A stretch of DNA of 64,000 bases from Rheinheimera salexigens (lineage in GTDB: Bacteria; Pseudomonadota; Gammaproteobacteria; Enterobacterales; Alteromonadaceae), in assembly GCF_001752395.1 (NCBI RefSeq), contig NZ_MKEK01000001.1, forward strand, positions 2,799,608-2,863,607, read 5' to 3'. Shown piece after piece: positions 46,072 through 56,703 of this stretch (the stretch's first letter is position 1; each line of letters starts with the position of its first letter). The translations under genes and the position numbers were made by a program. Below the pieces are notes generated by a model, which saw only the letters and a list, made by a program, of their open reading frames with translations, had not been told where the DNA came from and did not search any database.

Positions 46072-47508
46072 TTATTCAGCTGCTGTTAATATAGATATGA
46101 TTTCAGCCGTCATTTGTTTCATTAATACATAATTTTGTTTCGACTCTACATTTAATCTTAAAACACTCTCTGTATTTGATAGTCTAATGTTAAAGCGCCA
46201 ACTATCAAACTCCATAGTTATACCGTCGGTATAATCAATGAGTTTAGCCATATAACTATACTTCTTTTTAATCACATTCATCTTATATTCAGGATTATTT
46301 AATGTGAAATTTAATTCTCCAGAAGACGGATATTCGCTTATCATATTGGCAACTTGATTAGATAACGACTTAGCACTGGTAGACATGAGCTCTGCAACTA
46401 ATAACCATGGGATCATCCCGCTATCACAATAGGCAAAGTCTTTAAAGTAATGATGCGCACTCATTTCACCACCATAAATTGCATCTTCTGTACGCATCCG
46501 CTCTTTAATAAAGGCATGGCCAGTTTTACATAATATTGATTGACCACCATGCTTAGTCACTATGGCTTGGGTGTTCCAATACAAACGCGGGTCATGAATA
46601 ATTTTAGCGCCAGGTTGCTGTTGCAAAAAAGCTGAGGCTAATAAACCGACAATATAATAACCTTCTATAAAGCGGCCTTGATGATCAAATAAAAAACAGC
46701 GATCAAAGTCACCATCCCAGGCAATGCCCATATCGGCTTTATGCCGCAACACCGCTTCAGCAGTAACCGTTCTATTTTCAATAAGTAGCGGATTAGGAAT
46801 ACCATTAGGGAAGCTCGCATCCGCATGATGCTGCAGTTTAATAAAGGTTATGGGTATGTTTTGCTTTATAAACTGCTGCTCGATAGCATCAACTACATGA
46901 CCTGCTGCGCCATTACCGGCATTCACCACTAGCTTAAGCGGGGCTAGTTTAGCCAAATCAATAAAACTTAACATTTTAGCGATATAAGGCTGTAATATTG
47001 ATTGTCTTGCATATTCAGCTTTTGCTATTGCAATGGATTGCTCTGGTGCGACAGCTGCACATTGCTGGCAAAACTGTTCAAACGCATCCTGGGCAAATGG
47101 CTGTTCTAAGAATGCTGATGTGCGCTGTTTTATCTCGACTAAGCCAGTATCACCACTAATAGGCCGAGCATTTTCCCGCACTAACTTCATACCGTTATAA
47201 TCAATTGGGTTATGGCTAGCGGTAACTTCAATCGCACCTTGAATATCTAAATATTGCGCCGCAAAATACACTTCTTCAGTGCCTGTCATGCCCAAATCAA
47301 TAACAGAAACACCCTCGGTTATTAAGCCAAAGGCTAACGCCAATTTTAAGCGCTCTGAGGTTGCTCGCACATCGGCACCCAATGCAACTTGCTTAGGTTG
47401 TAAATATTGGGCGAAAGCTCTGCCAATACAAAAGGCGATATGTTCGTTAAGTTCAGTACCTAAGCGTCCGCGAATATCATAAGCTTTAAAACAAGATAGC
47501 TTTTCCAT
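46072..47508 (-). CDS. cpsG: Phosphomannomutase/phosphoglucomutase
   Basis: A 478-residue alpha-D-phosphohexomutase (also called ManB). Signature points: FKAYDIRGRLG at the N-terminus, the phosphoserine loop TASHNPIDYNGMK, the metal loop DGDFDRCFLFD, and the sugar loop GGEMSAHHYFKDF. It converts mannose-6-phosphate to mannose-1-phosphate. I chose ATG 47508, one base past the manC stop, over an upstream frame within manC. Makes GDP-mannose with the next gene. Confidence 0.95.
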   Translation of the reverse strand: MEKLSCFKAYDIRGRLGTELNEHIAFCIGRAFAQYLQPKQVALGADVRATSERLKLALAFGLITEGVSVIDLGMTGTEEVYFAAQYLDIQGAIEVTASHNPIDYNGMKLVRENARPISGDTGLVEIKQRTSAFLEQPFAQDAFEQFCQQCAAVAPEQSIAIAKAEYARQSILQPYIAKMLSFIDLAKLAPLKLVVNAGNGAAGHVVDAIEQQFIKQNIPITFIKLQHHADASFPNGIPNPLLIENRTVTAEAVLRHKADMGIAWDGDFDRCFLFDHQGRFIEGYYIVGLLASAFLQQQPGAKIIHDPRLYWNTQAIVTKHGGQSILCKTGHAFIKERMRTEDAIYGGEMSAHHYFKDFAYCDSGMIPWLLVAELMSTSAKSLSNQVANMISEYPSSGELNFTLNNPEYKMNVIKKKYSYMAKLIDYTDGITMEFDSWRFNIRLSNTESVLRLNVESKQNYVLMKQMTAEIISILTAAE

Positions 47509-47509
47509 C

Positions 47510-48928
47510 TTAATCCCGACCATATTTGTCTTCAAATCGCACAATATCATCTTCGCCAAGATAACTACCCGACTGCACTTCTATTAGTTCTAGCGCAATT
47601 TTGCCTGGATTTTCTAAGGAGTGAATAACGCCTAGTGGAATATAAGTGGATTCATTTTCAGACACTAAAAACTCTTTATCGCCATTGCGCACTAATGCCG
47701 TACCGCTGACGACGACCCAATGCTCGGCACGATGATGATGTTTTTGCACCGACAACTTAGCGCCTGGTTTCACCGTAATATGCTTAACCTGAAACCGCTC
47801 ACCATTATTGATCGAGTCATATTTACCCCAAGGTCTAAATACCTCGCGATGAAATTCCACCTCGCTACGACCATAACTTTGCAGTTTTGATACGATGTTT
47901 TTCACGCCTTGAATATGAGCTTTATTGGCCACTAACACGGCATCTTTTGTTTCAACCACGATGACATCATCTAAACCAATAACAGTGACTAAGCGTTCTT
48001 CAGCATTAATATAGCTGTTACGACATTGCTCTAACATCACATCACCGCGACAGGCATTACCGGCCTCGTCTTTAGCCATCACTTGCCATAATGAATCCCA
48101 ACTACCGACATCGCTCCAACCGGCATCTAGGCTTACCATTACCGCATTGGCCGACTTTTCCATTACCGCATAATCAATTGAGTTAGATGGACTGGCAGAA
48201 AAAGCCTCATTATCCAGCCGAATAAAGTCTAAATCTGTTTTTGCCAACGCTAACGCTTGTTCTACAGCTTGAAGAATATCGGGCGAAAACTGCCGTAACT
48301 CCGCTAAAAAAGCACTGGCTTTAAACATAAACATGCCGCTATTCCAAAAATAATTACCGCCATCAACAAACTTTTGCGCGGTCACAGCATCAGGTTTTTC
48401 TTGGAAGGCTTGCACCGTAAACACATTGCTAGACAATGATTCAGTTAAGCTTTTGCCCTGTTTAATATAGCCATAACCAGTGTGAGCGGATGTGGGCACT
48501 ATACCAAAGGTGACTAGCTTACCCGCTTCTGCCGCGGGCAAAGCTTGCTCAATGGCTTGATGAAAAGCAGGAATATCTTTAATAGCGTGATCGGCCGCTA
48601 ACACCAATAACACTGGGTCGGTATCAACTTGCAATGCTTGCAATGCGGCTACCGCGATCGCTGGGGCTGTATTGCGGCCTTGTGGTTCAAGTAAAATAGT
48701 CGGCGTGCCTTGGCCTAACTCTCTAAATTGTTCTGCCACCATAAAGCGATGGTCTTCATTACAAATCACTATCGGTTGCTGTAAATTAGCTAAGCCTTTT
48801 AACCTTAAAACTGTATTTTGCAGCATACTTTTATCATTCAATAACGGTAGAAACTGCTTAGGCTTTTTTGCCCGGGATAAAGGCCATAACCGAGTACCAG
48901 AGCCACCAGATAATATTACGGGGATCAT
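47510..48928 (-). CDS. manC: Mannose-1-phosphate guanylyltransferase/mannose-6-phosphate isomerase
   Basis: A 472-residue bifunctional enzyme. N-terminal nucleotidyltransferase (VILSGGSGTRLWPLSR; catalytic VLAADHAI; FVEKP-like FQEKPD), C-terminal cupin isomerase domain (WGKYDSINNGERFQVKHITVKPGAKLSVQKHHHRAEHWVVVSGTA). It makes GDP-mannose for capsule, lipopolysaccharide or exopolysaccharide. First of a two-gene unit with cpsG; no glycan gene cluster is adjacent. Confidence 0.97.
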   Translation of the reverse strand: MIPVILSGGSGTRLWPLSRAKKPKQFLPLLNDKSMLQNTVLRLKGLANLQQPIVICNEDHRFMVAEQFRELGQGTPTILLEPQGRNTAPAIAVAALQALQVDTDPVLLVLAADHAIKDIPAFHQAIEQALPAAEAGKLVTFGIVPTSAHTGYGYIKQGKSLTESLSSNVFTVQAFQEKPDAVTAQKFVDGGNYFWNSGMFMFKASAFLAELRQFSPDILQAVEQALALAKTDLDFIRLDNEAFSASPSNSIDYAVMEKSANAVMVSLDAGWSDVGSWDSLWQVMAKDEAGNACRGDVMLEQCRNSYINAEERLVTVIGLDDVIVVETKDAVLVANKAHIQGVKNIVSKLQSYGRSEVEFHREVFRPWGKYDSINNGERFQVKHITVKPGAKLSVQKHHHRAEHWVVVSGTALVRNGDKEFLVSENESTYIPLGVIHSLENPGKIALELIEVQSGSYLGEDDIVRFEDKYGRD

Positions 48929-49134
48929 ATTGATTCCTTTCAGTTAAATTCCATTCATATAACATGCTAATAAGAGTATAGTCAGCGACTCAGTCATTGG
49001 TTAGCAATTTATCTTAACATAACCTAATTTAGTTGAGCTTTATCGCGGCATTTATCGGTTTAACGCTGGTCGGTGCTGCAGATTAAGCTAAAATAAGGTA
49101 TTTTAGCTCGATTGTTATAGCGCGGAATATTAGT

Positions 49135-49776
49135 ATGCCAGAGTTTAAACAACTATTTGTTAATAACAGAGAATGGGCCGACCGGATTGAATTAGAACAA
49201 CCCGGCTTTTTTAAGCAGTTATCCGAGCAACAAGCTCCTGAATATTTATGGATTGGCTGTTCCGATAGCCGCGTGCCTGCTAATGAAATTGTAGGCTTGT
49301 TACCTGGCGAGTTATTTGTCCATCGCAATGTCGCTAATTTAGTTTTACACAGCGATATGAATTGCTTATCTGTACTGCAATATGCCATCGAGATCTTAAA
49401 AGTTAAACATATCTTGGTGGTAGGTCATTATGGCTGCGGCGGTGTTAAAGCGGCTATGTTGAAACAACGGGTTGGCTTTGCCGATAACTGGCTACGCCAT
49501 GTTAAAGACGTCTATTCGATGCATCGCGAAGAAATCGACGATATTTTAGATGAAGAAGAGCGCTTAAATCGATTAATCGAGTTTAATGTTAAAGAGCAAG
49601 TCAGTAATTTATGCCATACCAGTTTTGTGCAAGAAGCTTGGGATCGTGGCCAATCTTTAGCCGTGCATGGCTGGGTATACAGCTTGCGTAATGGCCGAGT
49701 TAAAGACTTAAGGGTCAGCCATTCAACTTGCGATAGCATTGATGACATTTACACTTTAGACCTATCCCATGATTAG
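49135..49776 (+). CDS. can: Beta-class carbonic anhydrase
   Basis: A 213-residue enzyme, matching Can (YadF) of E. coli (220). Zinc ligands are in CSDSRVPANEI (Cys, Asp) and GHYGCGGV (His, Cys). It interconverts CO2 and bicarbonate in the cytosol. The trmO gene follows 31 bases later. Confidence 0.96.
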   Translation: MPEFKQLFVNNREWADRIELEQPGFFKQLSEQQAPEYLWIGCSDSRVPANEIVGLLPGELFVHRNVANLVLHSDMNCLSVLQYAIEILKVKHILVVGHYGCGGVKAAMLKQRVGFADNWLRHVKDVYSMHREEIDDILDEEERLNRLIEFNVKEQVSNLCHTSFVQEAWDRGQSLAVHGWVYSLRNGRVKDLRVSHSTCDSIDDIYTLDLSHD

Positions 49777-49807
49777 TCTTCTGTCGTTAGTTACTAAATA
49801 GGAAGTC

Positions 49808-50515
49808 ATGGATTCATTTCAGTTTAAAGCTATTGGTTATATTTCATCACCTTATAAGCAGAAGTTTGCTATTCCACGTCAACCGGGTTTAATTGAAGAA
49901 GCCCGTGGCAGTATAATTCTTGAAGCAGATTACAGCGATGACACTATAGTACGAGGTCTCGATAGCTTTAGTCATCTCTGGCTAGTATTTGTGTTTCATC
50001 AAACTGCGGATAAAGGTTGGTCGCCAATGGTGCGGCCACCACGTTTAGGCGGCAATGCCCGTAAAGGCGTGTTTGCTACCCGTGCCACGTTTAGGCCTAA
50101 CCCTATTGGTTTATCTGTGGTAAAGTTTGAAGGTATTGAACGAAAAAAAGATAAATTAATCATAAAATTAAGTGGTATTGATTTACTGGATGGCACGCCA
50201 ATTTTAGATATTAAACCCTATTTACCTTACGCCGATGCTTTACCTGACGCTGCCAGTGGTTTTGCCGATGCCGCACCCGAAACAGCAATGCAAGTGAGCT
50301 TCTCAAGCCAAGCGACAATTTTTTGTCAGCAGCAACTACAATACCCTGACTTACAACGCTTTATAGAAAAAGTGTTAAAACAGGATCCACGTCCATCATA
50401 TAAAAAACAGCGTAGTGGCGAACAGCAATATGGTATGACCCTTTACCACTACAATATTAAATGGACAGTGAACGGAGAGCAAAACCATGTTACTGAGATC
50501 CATCCGTTACCTTAG
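49808..50515 (+). CDS. trmO: tRNA (N6-threonylcarbamoyladenosine37-N6)-methyltransferase TrmO
   Basis: A 235-residue protein of the TsaA/TrmO family. Conserved stretches: AIGYISSPYKQKFAIPRQPGLI, FSHLWLVFVFHQT, RATFRPNPIGLSVVKFEGI, LSGIDLLDGTPILDIKPYLPYADA. It methylates the t6A37 base of some tRNAs with SAM. Overlaps the kelch gene by 29 bases. Confidence 0.95.
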   Translation: MDSFQFKAIGYISSPYKQKFAIPRQPGLIEEARGSIILEADYSDDTIVRGLDSFSHLWLVFVFHQTADKGWSPMVRPPRLGGNARKGVFATRATFRPNPIGLSVVKFEGIERKKDKLIIKLSGIDLLDGTPILDIKPYLPYADALPDAASGFADAAPETAMQVSFSSQATIFCQQQLQYPDLQRFIEKVLKQDPRPSYKKQRSGEQQYGMTLYHYNIKWTVNGEQNHVTEIHPLP

Positions 50516-51554
50516 CGTAACGCTTATCGCACTAGTCAGCAGTGCCAGCTTCGCCCAAACAATACCTGACTTACCTGAGCCAGTAACCAGCAATTCGGTT
50601 GCTAGCGTTACTTTACGCGGTAAAACCTATATTGTGTCCATGCTAGGTTTGGCCCCAGGTAAACAGTTTAGCGACATGCATAACCATGTTTGGATGCACA
50701 CCTTAGGTGATTTTAATTGGCAACAGTTACCTGCTGTGCCCAGCAAGCAAAACCTTAATGGTCGAGTTGCAGCAAGCGCAACAGCGTTAAATAATAATTT
50801 CTTTATCTTTGGTGGCTACACCGTTAACGCTGATGGCAGTGTACAAACTTCTGAGGATAGCTATCGCTTAGATCCCGTCACCAAACGTTATACCAAGTTA
50901 AATGATATTCCAGTACCTATTGGTGATAACGTCGCGCTAACTTACCAAAATCGCTACATTTATCTGGCCAGTGGTTGGAGTGATTATGGTAATGTTAATT
51001 TAGTTCAAATCTTTGATAACTATACCCAGCGCTGGTCACAAGCCACCCCGTTACCTGGTAAAGGTGTGTTTGGCTTAAGTGGTGCCATGGTCGATAATAA
51101 AATGCTGTTATGTGATGGCGTAACCATAGACTACTTTACTGATAAACCTCGTCAGCTTAGAGCCGAAGCCGCTTGTTACTTAGGGGTGGTAGGTAATAAT
51201 GCCAACAGTATTGATTGGCGCGTTATTCCTCACCCTACGGGTAAGGCACGTTTTCGCATGGCCGCCATCGCGACTGAAGTAGCCGGTCAAAAAGTTATTG
51301 CGTTTATTGGAGGCAGTACAACCGCGCATCGCTATAACGGTATTGGCTATAATCAACAACCGGCAGAACCGAGCAGCGAAGTGTGGCTGTATTCTATAGC
51401 AGAACAAAAATGGTTAAGTGCTGAAAACAGCACTGCTATTATGGACTTAAATAGCTTGGTAGATATTAATGGCAGCATTTATTCTGTCGGTGGTATGCAA
51501 GCAGAACAACAAGTTAGTAACAAGCTGATAAAACATCAGATTAAACTTAAATAA
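50487..51554 (+). CDS. Exported kelch-repeat beta-propeller protein
   Basis: A 355-residue protein with a signal peptide (about 1-23, cleaved after SFA). Kelch-like blades follow, each with an FGG-type turn and later W (FFIFGGYTVNADGS, IYLASGWSDYGN, VIAFIGGSTTAHR, IYSVGGMQAEQQ). Related to the N-acetylneuraminate epimerase-type kelch proteins, but a sialic acid context is absent. Exported to the periplasm or beyond, function not known. Its start overlaps trmO, so the two are co-transcribed. Confidence 0.75.
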   Translation: MLLRSIRYLSVTLIALVSSASFAQTIPDLPEPVTSNSVASVTLRGKTYIVSMLGLAPGKQFSDMHNHVWMHTLGDFNWQQLPAVPSKQNLNGRVAASATALNNNFFIFGGYTVNADGSVQTSEDSYRLDPVTKRYTKLNDIPVPIGDNVALTYQNRYIYLASGWSDYGNVNLVQIFDNYTQRWSQATPLPGKGVFGLSGAMVDNKMLLCDGVTIDYFTDKPRQLRAEAACYLGVVGNNANSIDWRVIPHPTGKARFRMAAIATEVAGQKVIAFIGGSTTAHRYNGIGYNQQPAEPSSEVWLYSIAEQKWLSAENSTAIMDLNSLVDINGSIYSVGGMQAEQQVSNKLIKHQIKLK

Positions 51555-51649
51555 CAACTTAAATAACAACTTAAATAACAGTAATAGAATTGACCGCGCT
51601 GGCTTGCTAGAATAGCGCTAATTTTTTACTGCATCATATAGAGATCACC

Positions 51650-53392
51650 ATGCGCAGCAGCCAGTATTTACTCTCAACCGTTAAAGAAACGCCAGCAGAT
51701 GCTGAAATAATTAGTCATCAGCTTATGCTGCGTGCAGGTATGATCCGTCGCGTTGCTTCAGGCATGTACACCTATTTACCCACAGGTGTGCGTGTTTTGC
51801 GTAAAGTTGAACAAATTGTTCGTGAAGAAATGACCAAAGCCGGTGCCATCGAAGTATTAATGCCGATGGTACAACCGGCAGAGTTATGGCAGGAATCTGG
51901 CCGTTGGGACAAAATGGACGCCGAGCTATTACGCTTTAAAGATCGACACAATCGTGACTTTGCCCTTGGCCCAACGCACGAAGAAGTGATCACCGATTTA
52001 GTCCGTCGCGAAGTCACTAGCTATAAGCAACTACCGTTAAACCTATTTCAAATTCAAACTAAGTTTCGTGATGAACGCCGCCCTCGTTTTGGCGTGATGC
52101 GTGCTCGCGAATTTTTAATGAAAGACGCCTATTCTTTTCACTTAAGCCAAGAATGCTTACAAAAAACCTACGATGCTATGTATCAGGCTTATTGTAATAT
52201 TTTTAATCGCTTAGGCTTAAATTTTCGCCCTGTACTTGCGGATACGGGCGCCATTGGTGGCAGTATGTCACATGAATTCCATGTTCTTGCCGCTTCAGGT
52301 GAAGATGCTATCGCCTTTTCTGATGGCAGCGATTATGCCGCCAATATCGAAATGGCCGAAGCGATTGCGCCAACAGGTGAACGCCCTGCGCCAAGTCAAC
52401 AGATGGCCGAAGTTGCTACGCCTAATGTAGGCACTGTCGCAGACGTCGCTCAGTTATTAAATGTCGATAATAGTCAAATTGCTAAAACTTTATTTGTCCA
52501 TGCTGCTACTGCAGATGATGCAAAAAATACCAGTAAAACCGTACAATTAATTGCTCTAGTTTTACGCGGCGACCACGAATTAAACGAAATTAAAGCCGAG
52601 AAGTTGGCACAGGTTAAATCACCGTTAGAATTTGCTTCTGAGCAAGAATTACGCGATTTATTAAATGCCGGTGCCGGTTCTGTCGGTCCTGTTAATATAC
52701 AAGTACCGGTTATTGTTGATCATAGTGCTGCGCATTTAGCGGATTTTGTAGTGGGTGCGAATAAAGACGGTTATCACTTAACCGGCGTAAACTGGGATCG
52801 CGATATAACTAAGTATCAAGTTGCCGACATCCGTAACATCGTCGCTGGCGACGCCAGCCCTTGCGGTAAAGGCAAGCTTGAAATAAAACGCGGTATTGAA
52901 GTTGGCCATATTTTCCAACTTGGCGAAACTTATTCTCAAGCCTTAAAAGCTGGCGTATTAAACGAAGCTGGCAAGCATCAGATAATGACCATGGGTTGTT
53001 ATGGTGTCGGTGTATCGCGCATCATCGCCGCAGCTATAGAACAGAATCATGACGATTATGGCATTATTTGGCCAGACGCTATAGCGCCGTTTCAAATTGC
53101 CTTAATACCAATGAATATGCACAAATCTGTACGCATTGAAGAAGCCACTACAGCGCTTTATAATCAATTAACGGCTGCAGGCTTTGAAGTCTTTTTTGAC
53201 GACCGTAAAGAACGTCCAGGCGTGATGTTTGCCGATATCGAGCTTATTGGTATTCCTCACAGTATTGTTATTGGTGAGCGCAACTTAGACAACCAAGAAG
53301 TCGAATATAAAAATCGTCGCAGCGGCGAAAAAGAGTTATTAAATATCGCTGATATCGTTAGCATTCTGCAACAAAGAATGCAGCAAAAATAA
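51650..53392 (+). CDS. proS: Prolyl-tRNA synthetase
   Basis: A 580-residue class II tRNA synthetase of bacterial type with the INS editing domain between motifs 2 and 3. Motif 1 region [15 protein letters not shown]... leads to [30 protein letters not shown]; motif 2 [25 protein letters not shown]; motif 3 [20 protein letters not shown]. The C-terminal anticodon domain ends the chain. It charges tRNA-Pro and edits Ala/Cys mischarging. Length matches the E. coli form (572). Confidence 0.98.
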   Translation: MRSSQYLLSTVKETPADAEIISHQLMLRAGMIRRVASGMYTYLPTGVRVLRKVEQIVREEMTKAGAIEVLMPMVQPAELWQESGRWDKMDAELLRFKDRHNRDFALGPTHEEVITDLVRREVTSYKQLPLNLFQIQTKFRDERRPRFGVMRAREFLMKDAYSFHLSQECLQKTYDAMYQAYCNIFNRLGLNFRPVLADTGAIGGSMSHEFHVLAASGEDAIAFSDGSDYAANIEMAEAIAPTGERPAPSQQMAEVATPNVGTVADVAQLLNVDNSQIAKTLFVHAATADDAKNTSKTVQLIALVLRGDHELNEIKAEKLAQVKSPLEFASEQELRDLLNAGAGSVGPVNIQVPVIVDHSAAHLADFVVGANKDGYHLTGVNWDRDITKYQVADIRNIVAGDASPCGKGKLEIKRGIEVGHIFQLGETYSQALKAGVLNEAGKHQIMTMGCYGVGVSRIIAAAIEQNHDDYGIIWPDAIAPFQIALIPMNMHKSVRIEEATTALYNQLTAAGFEVFFDDRKERPGVMFADIELIGIPHSIVIGERNLDNQEVEYKNRRSGEKELLNIADIVSILQQRMQQK

Positions 53393-53460
53393 CTCTTTTA
53401 GTTTTATCCTTGCCCAATCAGGGTAGATAGCCAGAATAGATAGACAGAGTAGATAAATAG

Positions 53461-53489
53461 AAAAAGGCAGCCTAATAGCTGCCTTTTTT
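53461..53489 (+). terminator. Terminator after proS
   Basis: AAAAAGGCAGC pairs with GCTGCCTTTTT around loop CTAATA, followed by more T on the plus strand. Strong, classical. Confidence 0.9.
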
Positions 53490-53579
53490 ATTGCGTCTTT
53501 AATTAGATCAATAACCATATCTACACATATATACTGAATGTAACTGATCAGTAATATCTACCAAGCTGGATAAGCTAAA

Positions 53580-53608
53580 ATAAAAAAGGCAGCCGAAGCT
53601 GCCTTAAT
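53580..53608 (-). terminator. Terminator of the NSS transporter gene
   Basis: AAGGCAGC-CGAA-GCTGCCTT with a six-A run on the far side, which becomes the T-run on the minus strand; 17 bases after the gene's stop. Confidence 0.85.
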
Positions 53609-53624
53609 CTGAATATTGGATTAC

Positions 53625-55055
53625 TTAGAACAATAAGTTTTTACCAAAGAAAATCGTAGATACGGTATTTACAAATATCACCGCTAAGATAAGAGGAATA
53701 AAGGTGCCTAACGAAAAGTTAATGTATTTTTGCATTATGGAGCCAGCAAAGCTGCTATTACCTTGGCTAATTTCCGCATCTAAGTTCACTTTTTTCCAAC
53801 GATAAATCACAAATAAACATAACAGCAAGCCGTTAAGTGGCAATATGGTTTCGTAAAAAATATCATAAATTAAATCAAAGAATGATTTATTAATGGCTAA
53901 ACCATCAGCGCCTGCACCATAACTGGTTAAGCTAGTGAAAATATCCACTCTGCCAAACGATAAGGCACTAATAATCGCCAGCACTATCATAGCGCCACCT
54001 AATGTATATAAGGCTGTGCGGCGGCTTACGCCTTTACCATCCATTAAGCTAGCAACGGGCACTTCGATAATGGACACTAGCGATGTTAATGCCGCAAAGA
54101 ACACTAATAAAAAGAAGAAACTGGCAACAAAGGACGCCCCTAAGTAACCAATATCAGCCTGCATGGCTAAAAATATCTTCGGTAAAAAGGTAAAGATCAT
54201 GCTGATACTGGATTCTGATAATTCACTAATTTGAATATCAGGATTAAACGAGAACGCTGCAGGTAGAATTAATAAGCCAGAACAACACGCGACTAATAAT
54301 GATAACCCTGCCACCATCTTACCGGCATGAACAATATTGTTGTTTTTTTGAATATAAGAGCCATAGGTAATTAAAATACCCATTGCTAAAGATAGCGAGA
54401 AAAACGCTTGCGCTAAGGCACCGTTTAACACTTCGCCGGTCATTTTAGTAAAATCTGGTACTAAGAAAAACTTAACGCCTAACATGGCATTTTCTAAAGT
54501 TAACACATAGCCAACTAAGATTATTAGCATTAAAAATAACAATGGCATTAATACTTTAGCGGCTTTTTCTATACCTTGTTTAACGCCACCTTGCAAAATT
54601 AAGAAGGTTAAGCCAACTACACCAGCCATATAAATAAATAGCTCGTCACTATTAATAAAGCTACCAAAGCTATTGGCAGCTGCTAGTTCATTTAATTGGC
54701 CCATCACCGATTTAGCCAAATAACCAAATATCCATACGGTGATAACTAAATAAAATACGCCAATCATAAAAGGCGTCAGTACAGAAAGCCAACCTACACC
54801 ACGCCAAGCGGCAGACTTACCTATTTCGGTATAAGCACCCAGTGGGTTTTGCCGAGTATGTCGACCCAAACTCATTTCTGCTAGCATTACAGGTAAACAA
54901 ATAAAGAATACAAAAAAAGCGTACATAATAAGAAATGCTGCGCCACCATTTTTACTGGCCATCACCGGAAAAGCGACTAAGTTGCCAATCCCCACTGCTG
55001 AGCCTGCCGCGGCTAATATAAAGCCGAGACTAGAACTAAATTGTTCACGTTTCAT
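53625..55055 (-). CDS. Sodium-dependent transporter (NSS/SNF family)
   Basis: A 476-residue membrane protein with about 11-12 helices. The LeuT-type N-terminus (FSSSLGFILAAAGSAVGIGNLVAFPV) and GGAAFLIMYAFFVFFICLPVMLAEMSLGR mark the family. The closely matched N-terminal half carries the Na+ sites. Substrate is probably an amino acid. Monocistronic; its terminator is present. Confidence 0.92.
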   Translation of the reverse strand: MKREQFSSSLGFILAAAGSAVGIGNLVAFPVMASKNGGAAFLIMYAFFVFFICLPVMLAEMSLGRHTRQNPLGAYTEIGKSAAWRGVGWLSVLTPFMIGVFYLVITVWIFGYLAKSVMGQLNELAAANSFGSFINSDELFIYMAGVVGLTFLILQGGVKQGIEKAAKVLMPLLFLMLIILVGYVLTLENAMLGVKFFLVPDFTKMTGEVLNGALAQAFFSLSLAMGILITYGSYIQKNNNIVHAGKMVAGLSLLVACCSGLLILPAAFSFNPDIQISELSESSISMIFTFLPKIFLAMQADIGYLGASFVASFFFLLVFFAALTSLVSIIEVPVASLMDGKGVSRRTALYTLGGAMIVLAIISALSFGRVDIFTSLTSYGAGADGLAINKSFFDLIYDIFYETILPLNGLLLCLFVIYRWKKVNLDAEISQGNSSFAGSIMQKYINFSLGTFIPLILAVIFVNTVSTIFFGKNLLF

Positions 55056-55256
55056 TGCTACGCGGACTCCCTGATTTTTTATTGTTAGAATAATTTATTT
55101 TTTATAGTTTTTGCATGCTAACAGGCAAATGCGCTAAATCCTAGTACTGCACTGCTCCGATGCGTTTAATGACATTCGATCAACGACATTGGTTTAAGGT
55201 ACGCCTTCTGCTAAAGTTCGTGCTTCATTTCCAGTTGCTCTCAAAGGTGTTTTACC

Positions 55257-55556
55257 ATGTTATATATGATTTATTCTGAAGATGTTGCTAATAGTTTAGC
55301 GCAGCGTTTAGCAACTAGACCAACCCATTTAGCGCGTTTAGAGCAATTAAAAGCCGAACAAAGATTATTCGTTGCAGGGCCCCTGCCTGCAATAGATAGC
55401 AATGATCCTGGTACTGCAGGTTTTACCGGCTCATTAGTGATTGCCGAATTTGCTAGTTTGCAAGATGCCCAAAGTTGGGCTGACGCCGATCCGTATCTTG
55501 CTGCCGGTGTGTATGCTCATTCAACGGTAAAACCGTTTAAAAAAGTACTGCCTTAA
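55257..55556 (+). CDS. YciI family protein
   Basis: A 99-residue ferredoxin-like alpha/beta protein with the YciI features: [41 protein letters not shown] and a [42 protein letters not shown]-terminus. Members are related to dehydrohalogenase and metal-binding proteins with unknown native role. 11 bases upstream of galE, probably co-transcribed. Confidence 0.9.
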   Translation: MLYMIYSEDVANSLAQRLATRPTHLARLEQLKAEQRLFVAGPLPAIDSNDPGTAGFTGSLVIAEFASLQDAQSWADADPYLAAGVYAHSTVKPFKKVLP

Positions 55557-55567
55557 GGATTTCAAAC

Positions 55568-56581
55568 ATGGAATATATTTTACTCACCGGTGGCGCCGGT
55601 TATATCGGTAGTCATACCGCATTAGAATTAGTTAATGCTGGTTTTAATGTCATTAGCTTTGATAACTTTAGTAATAGTTCTAATGAAGCCCTTAACCGCG
55701 TTGAGCAACTCAGCGGTAAAAGCATTATTAGCATTGAAGGTGATATTCGTGATGCCGCCGCACTGCGCCAAGTGTTTACTCATCATACTATTAGCGCTGT
55801 AGTGCATTTTGCTGGCTTAAAAGCCGTGGGAGAATCTACCCAGTTGCCGCTGCATTATTATGATAATAATGTCGCAGGCACCGTTACGTTATGCCAAGTA
55901 ATGCGCGAGTTTCAGGTTAAAAAGCTGGTATTTAGTTCTTCAGCCACCGTTTACGGTGATGCCAAGCAAGTGCCCATCCCTGAATCAGCACCGCGTTCAG
56001 CGACTAATCCGTATGGTCAAAGTAAGCTGATGATAGAGCATATTTTGGAAGATTTAGTGGCAGCAGAGCCTGATTGGGGCATTACCCTGTTACGCTATTT
56101 TAATCCGGTAGGTGCCCACGCCAGTGGCCGTATTGGTGAAAACCCTAATGGCATACCCAATAACTTAATGCCCTTTATTGCCCAAGTTGCGGTAGGTAAG
56201 CGTGAGCAATTAAGTGTTTTTGGCAATGACTATGCCACGCATGACGGTACTGGCGTGCGCGATTATATTCATGTTGTCGATTTAGCCTTAGGTCATGTCA
56301 AAGCCTTACAATACCTCACTAAAAATAGCGGGATTACGGCAATTAACTTAGGCACTGGTATCGGTTATAGTGTTTTAGATATGGTTAATGCGTTTAGCCA
56401 AACCAACAAAGTAGCGGTGCCTTATCAAATTGTAGCCCGTCGTCCTGGTGACATTGCTACTTGCTATGCTCACCCCGACAAAGCAGCCCAGTTACTTGGT
56501 TGGCAAGCAGAAAAAACCTTAGAAGATATGGTGCGCGATAGTTGGCACTGGCAGTCTTCTAATCCTAATGGTTATAGCTAA
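55568..56581 (+). CDS. galE: UDP-glucose 4-epimerase
   Basis: A 337-residue SDR-type enzyme: NAD-binding GGAGYIGSHTALELV, FAGLKAVGES, catalytic Ser-Tyr-Lys (FSSSATVYG, NPYGQSK) and the UDP-sugar region. It interconverts UDP-glucose and UDP-galactose for envelope sugars. Follows yciI closely. Confidence 0.95.
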   Translation: MEYILLTGGAGYIGSHTALELVNAGFNVISFDNFSNSSNEALNRVEQLSGKSIISIEGDIRDAAALRQVFTHHTISAVVHFAGLKAVGESTQLPLHYYDNNVAGTVTLCQVMREFQVKKLVFSSSATVYGDAKQVPIPESAPRSATNPYGQSKLMIEHILEDLVAAEPDWGITLLRYFNPVGAHASGRIGENPNGIPNNLMPFIAQVAVGKREQLSVFGNDYATHDGTGVRDYIHVVDLALGHVKALQYLTKNSGITAINLGTGIGYSVLDMVNAFSQTNKVAVPYQIVARRPGDIATCYAHPDKAAQLLGWQAEKTLEDMVRDSWHWQSSNPNGYS

Positions 56582-56668
56582 GCCATTTATAGTGCTCGTT
56601 TTTTAATTTTATATAAAAGCCTTTAAGCGCAACTGTTGCTTTACAACCTGATTAATATTGCCTAATGT

Positions 56669-56692
56669 CCTGTGCATAGCTTTATGCACAGG
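56669..56692 (+). promoter_or_regulatory. 10-bp perfect hairpin over the SDR ribosome binding site
   Basis: CCTGTGCATA (56669-56678), loop GCTT, TATGCACAGG (56683-56692). The probable Shine-Dalgarno AGGA at 56690-56693 lies in the 3' arm, 10 bases before ATG 56704. No T-run follows. It could reduce translation of the SDR or separate it from galE. Confidence 0.5.
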
Positions 56693-56703
56693 ATTACACT
56701 TAG

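Noticed and set aside
51541..51580. Short AACTTAAATAACA repeats after the kelch gene
   Set aside because: Three AT-rich 13-base units, likely slippage in a short gap; too simple to interpret.
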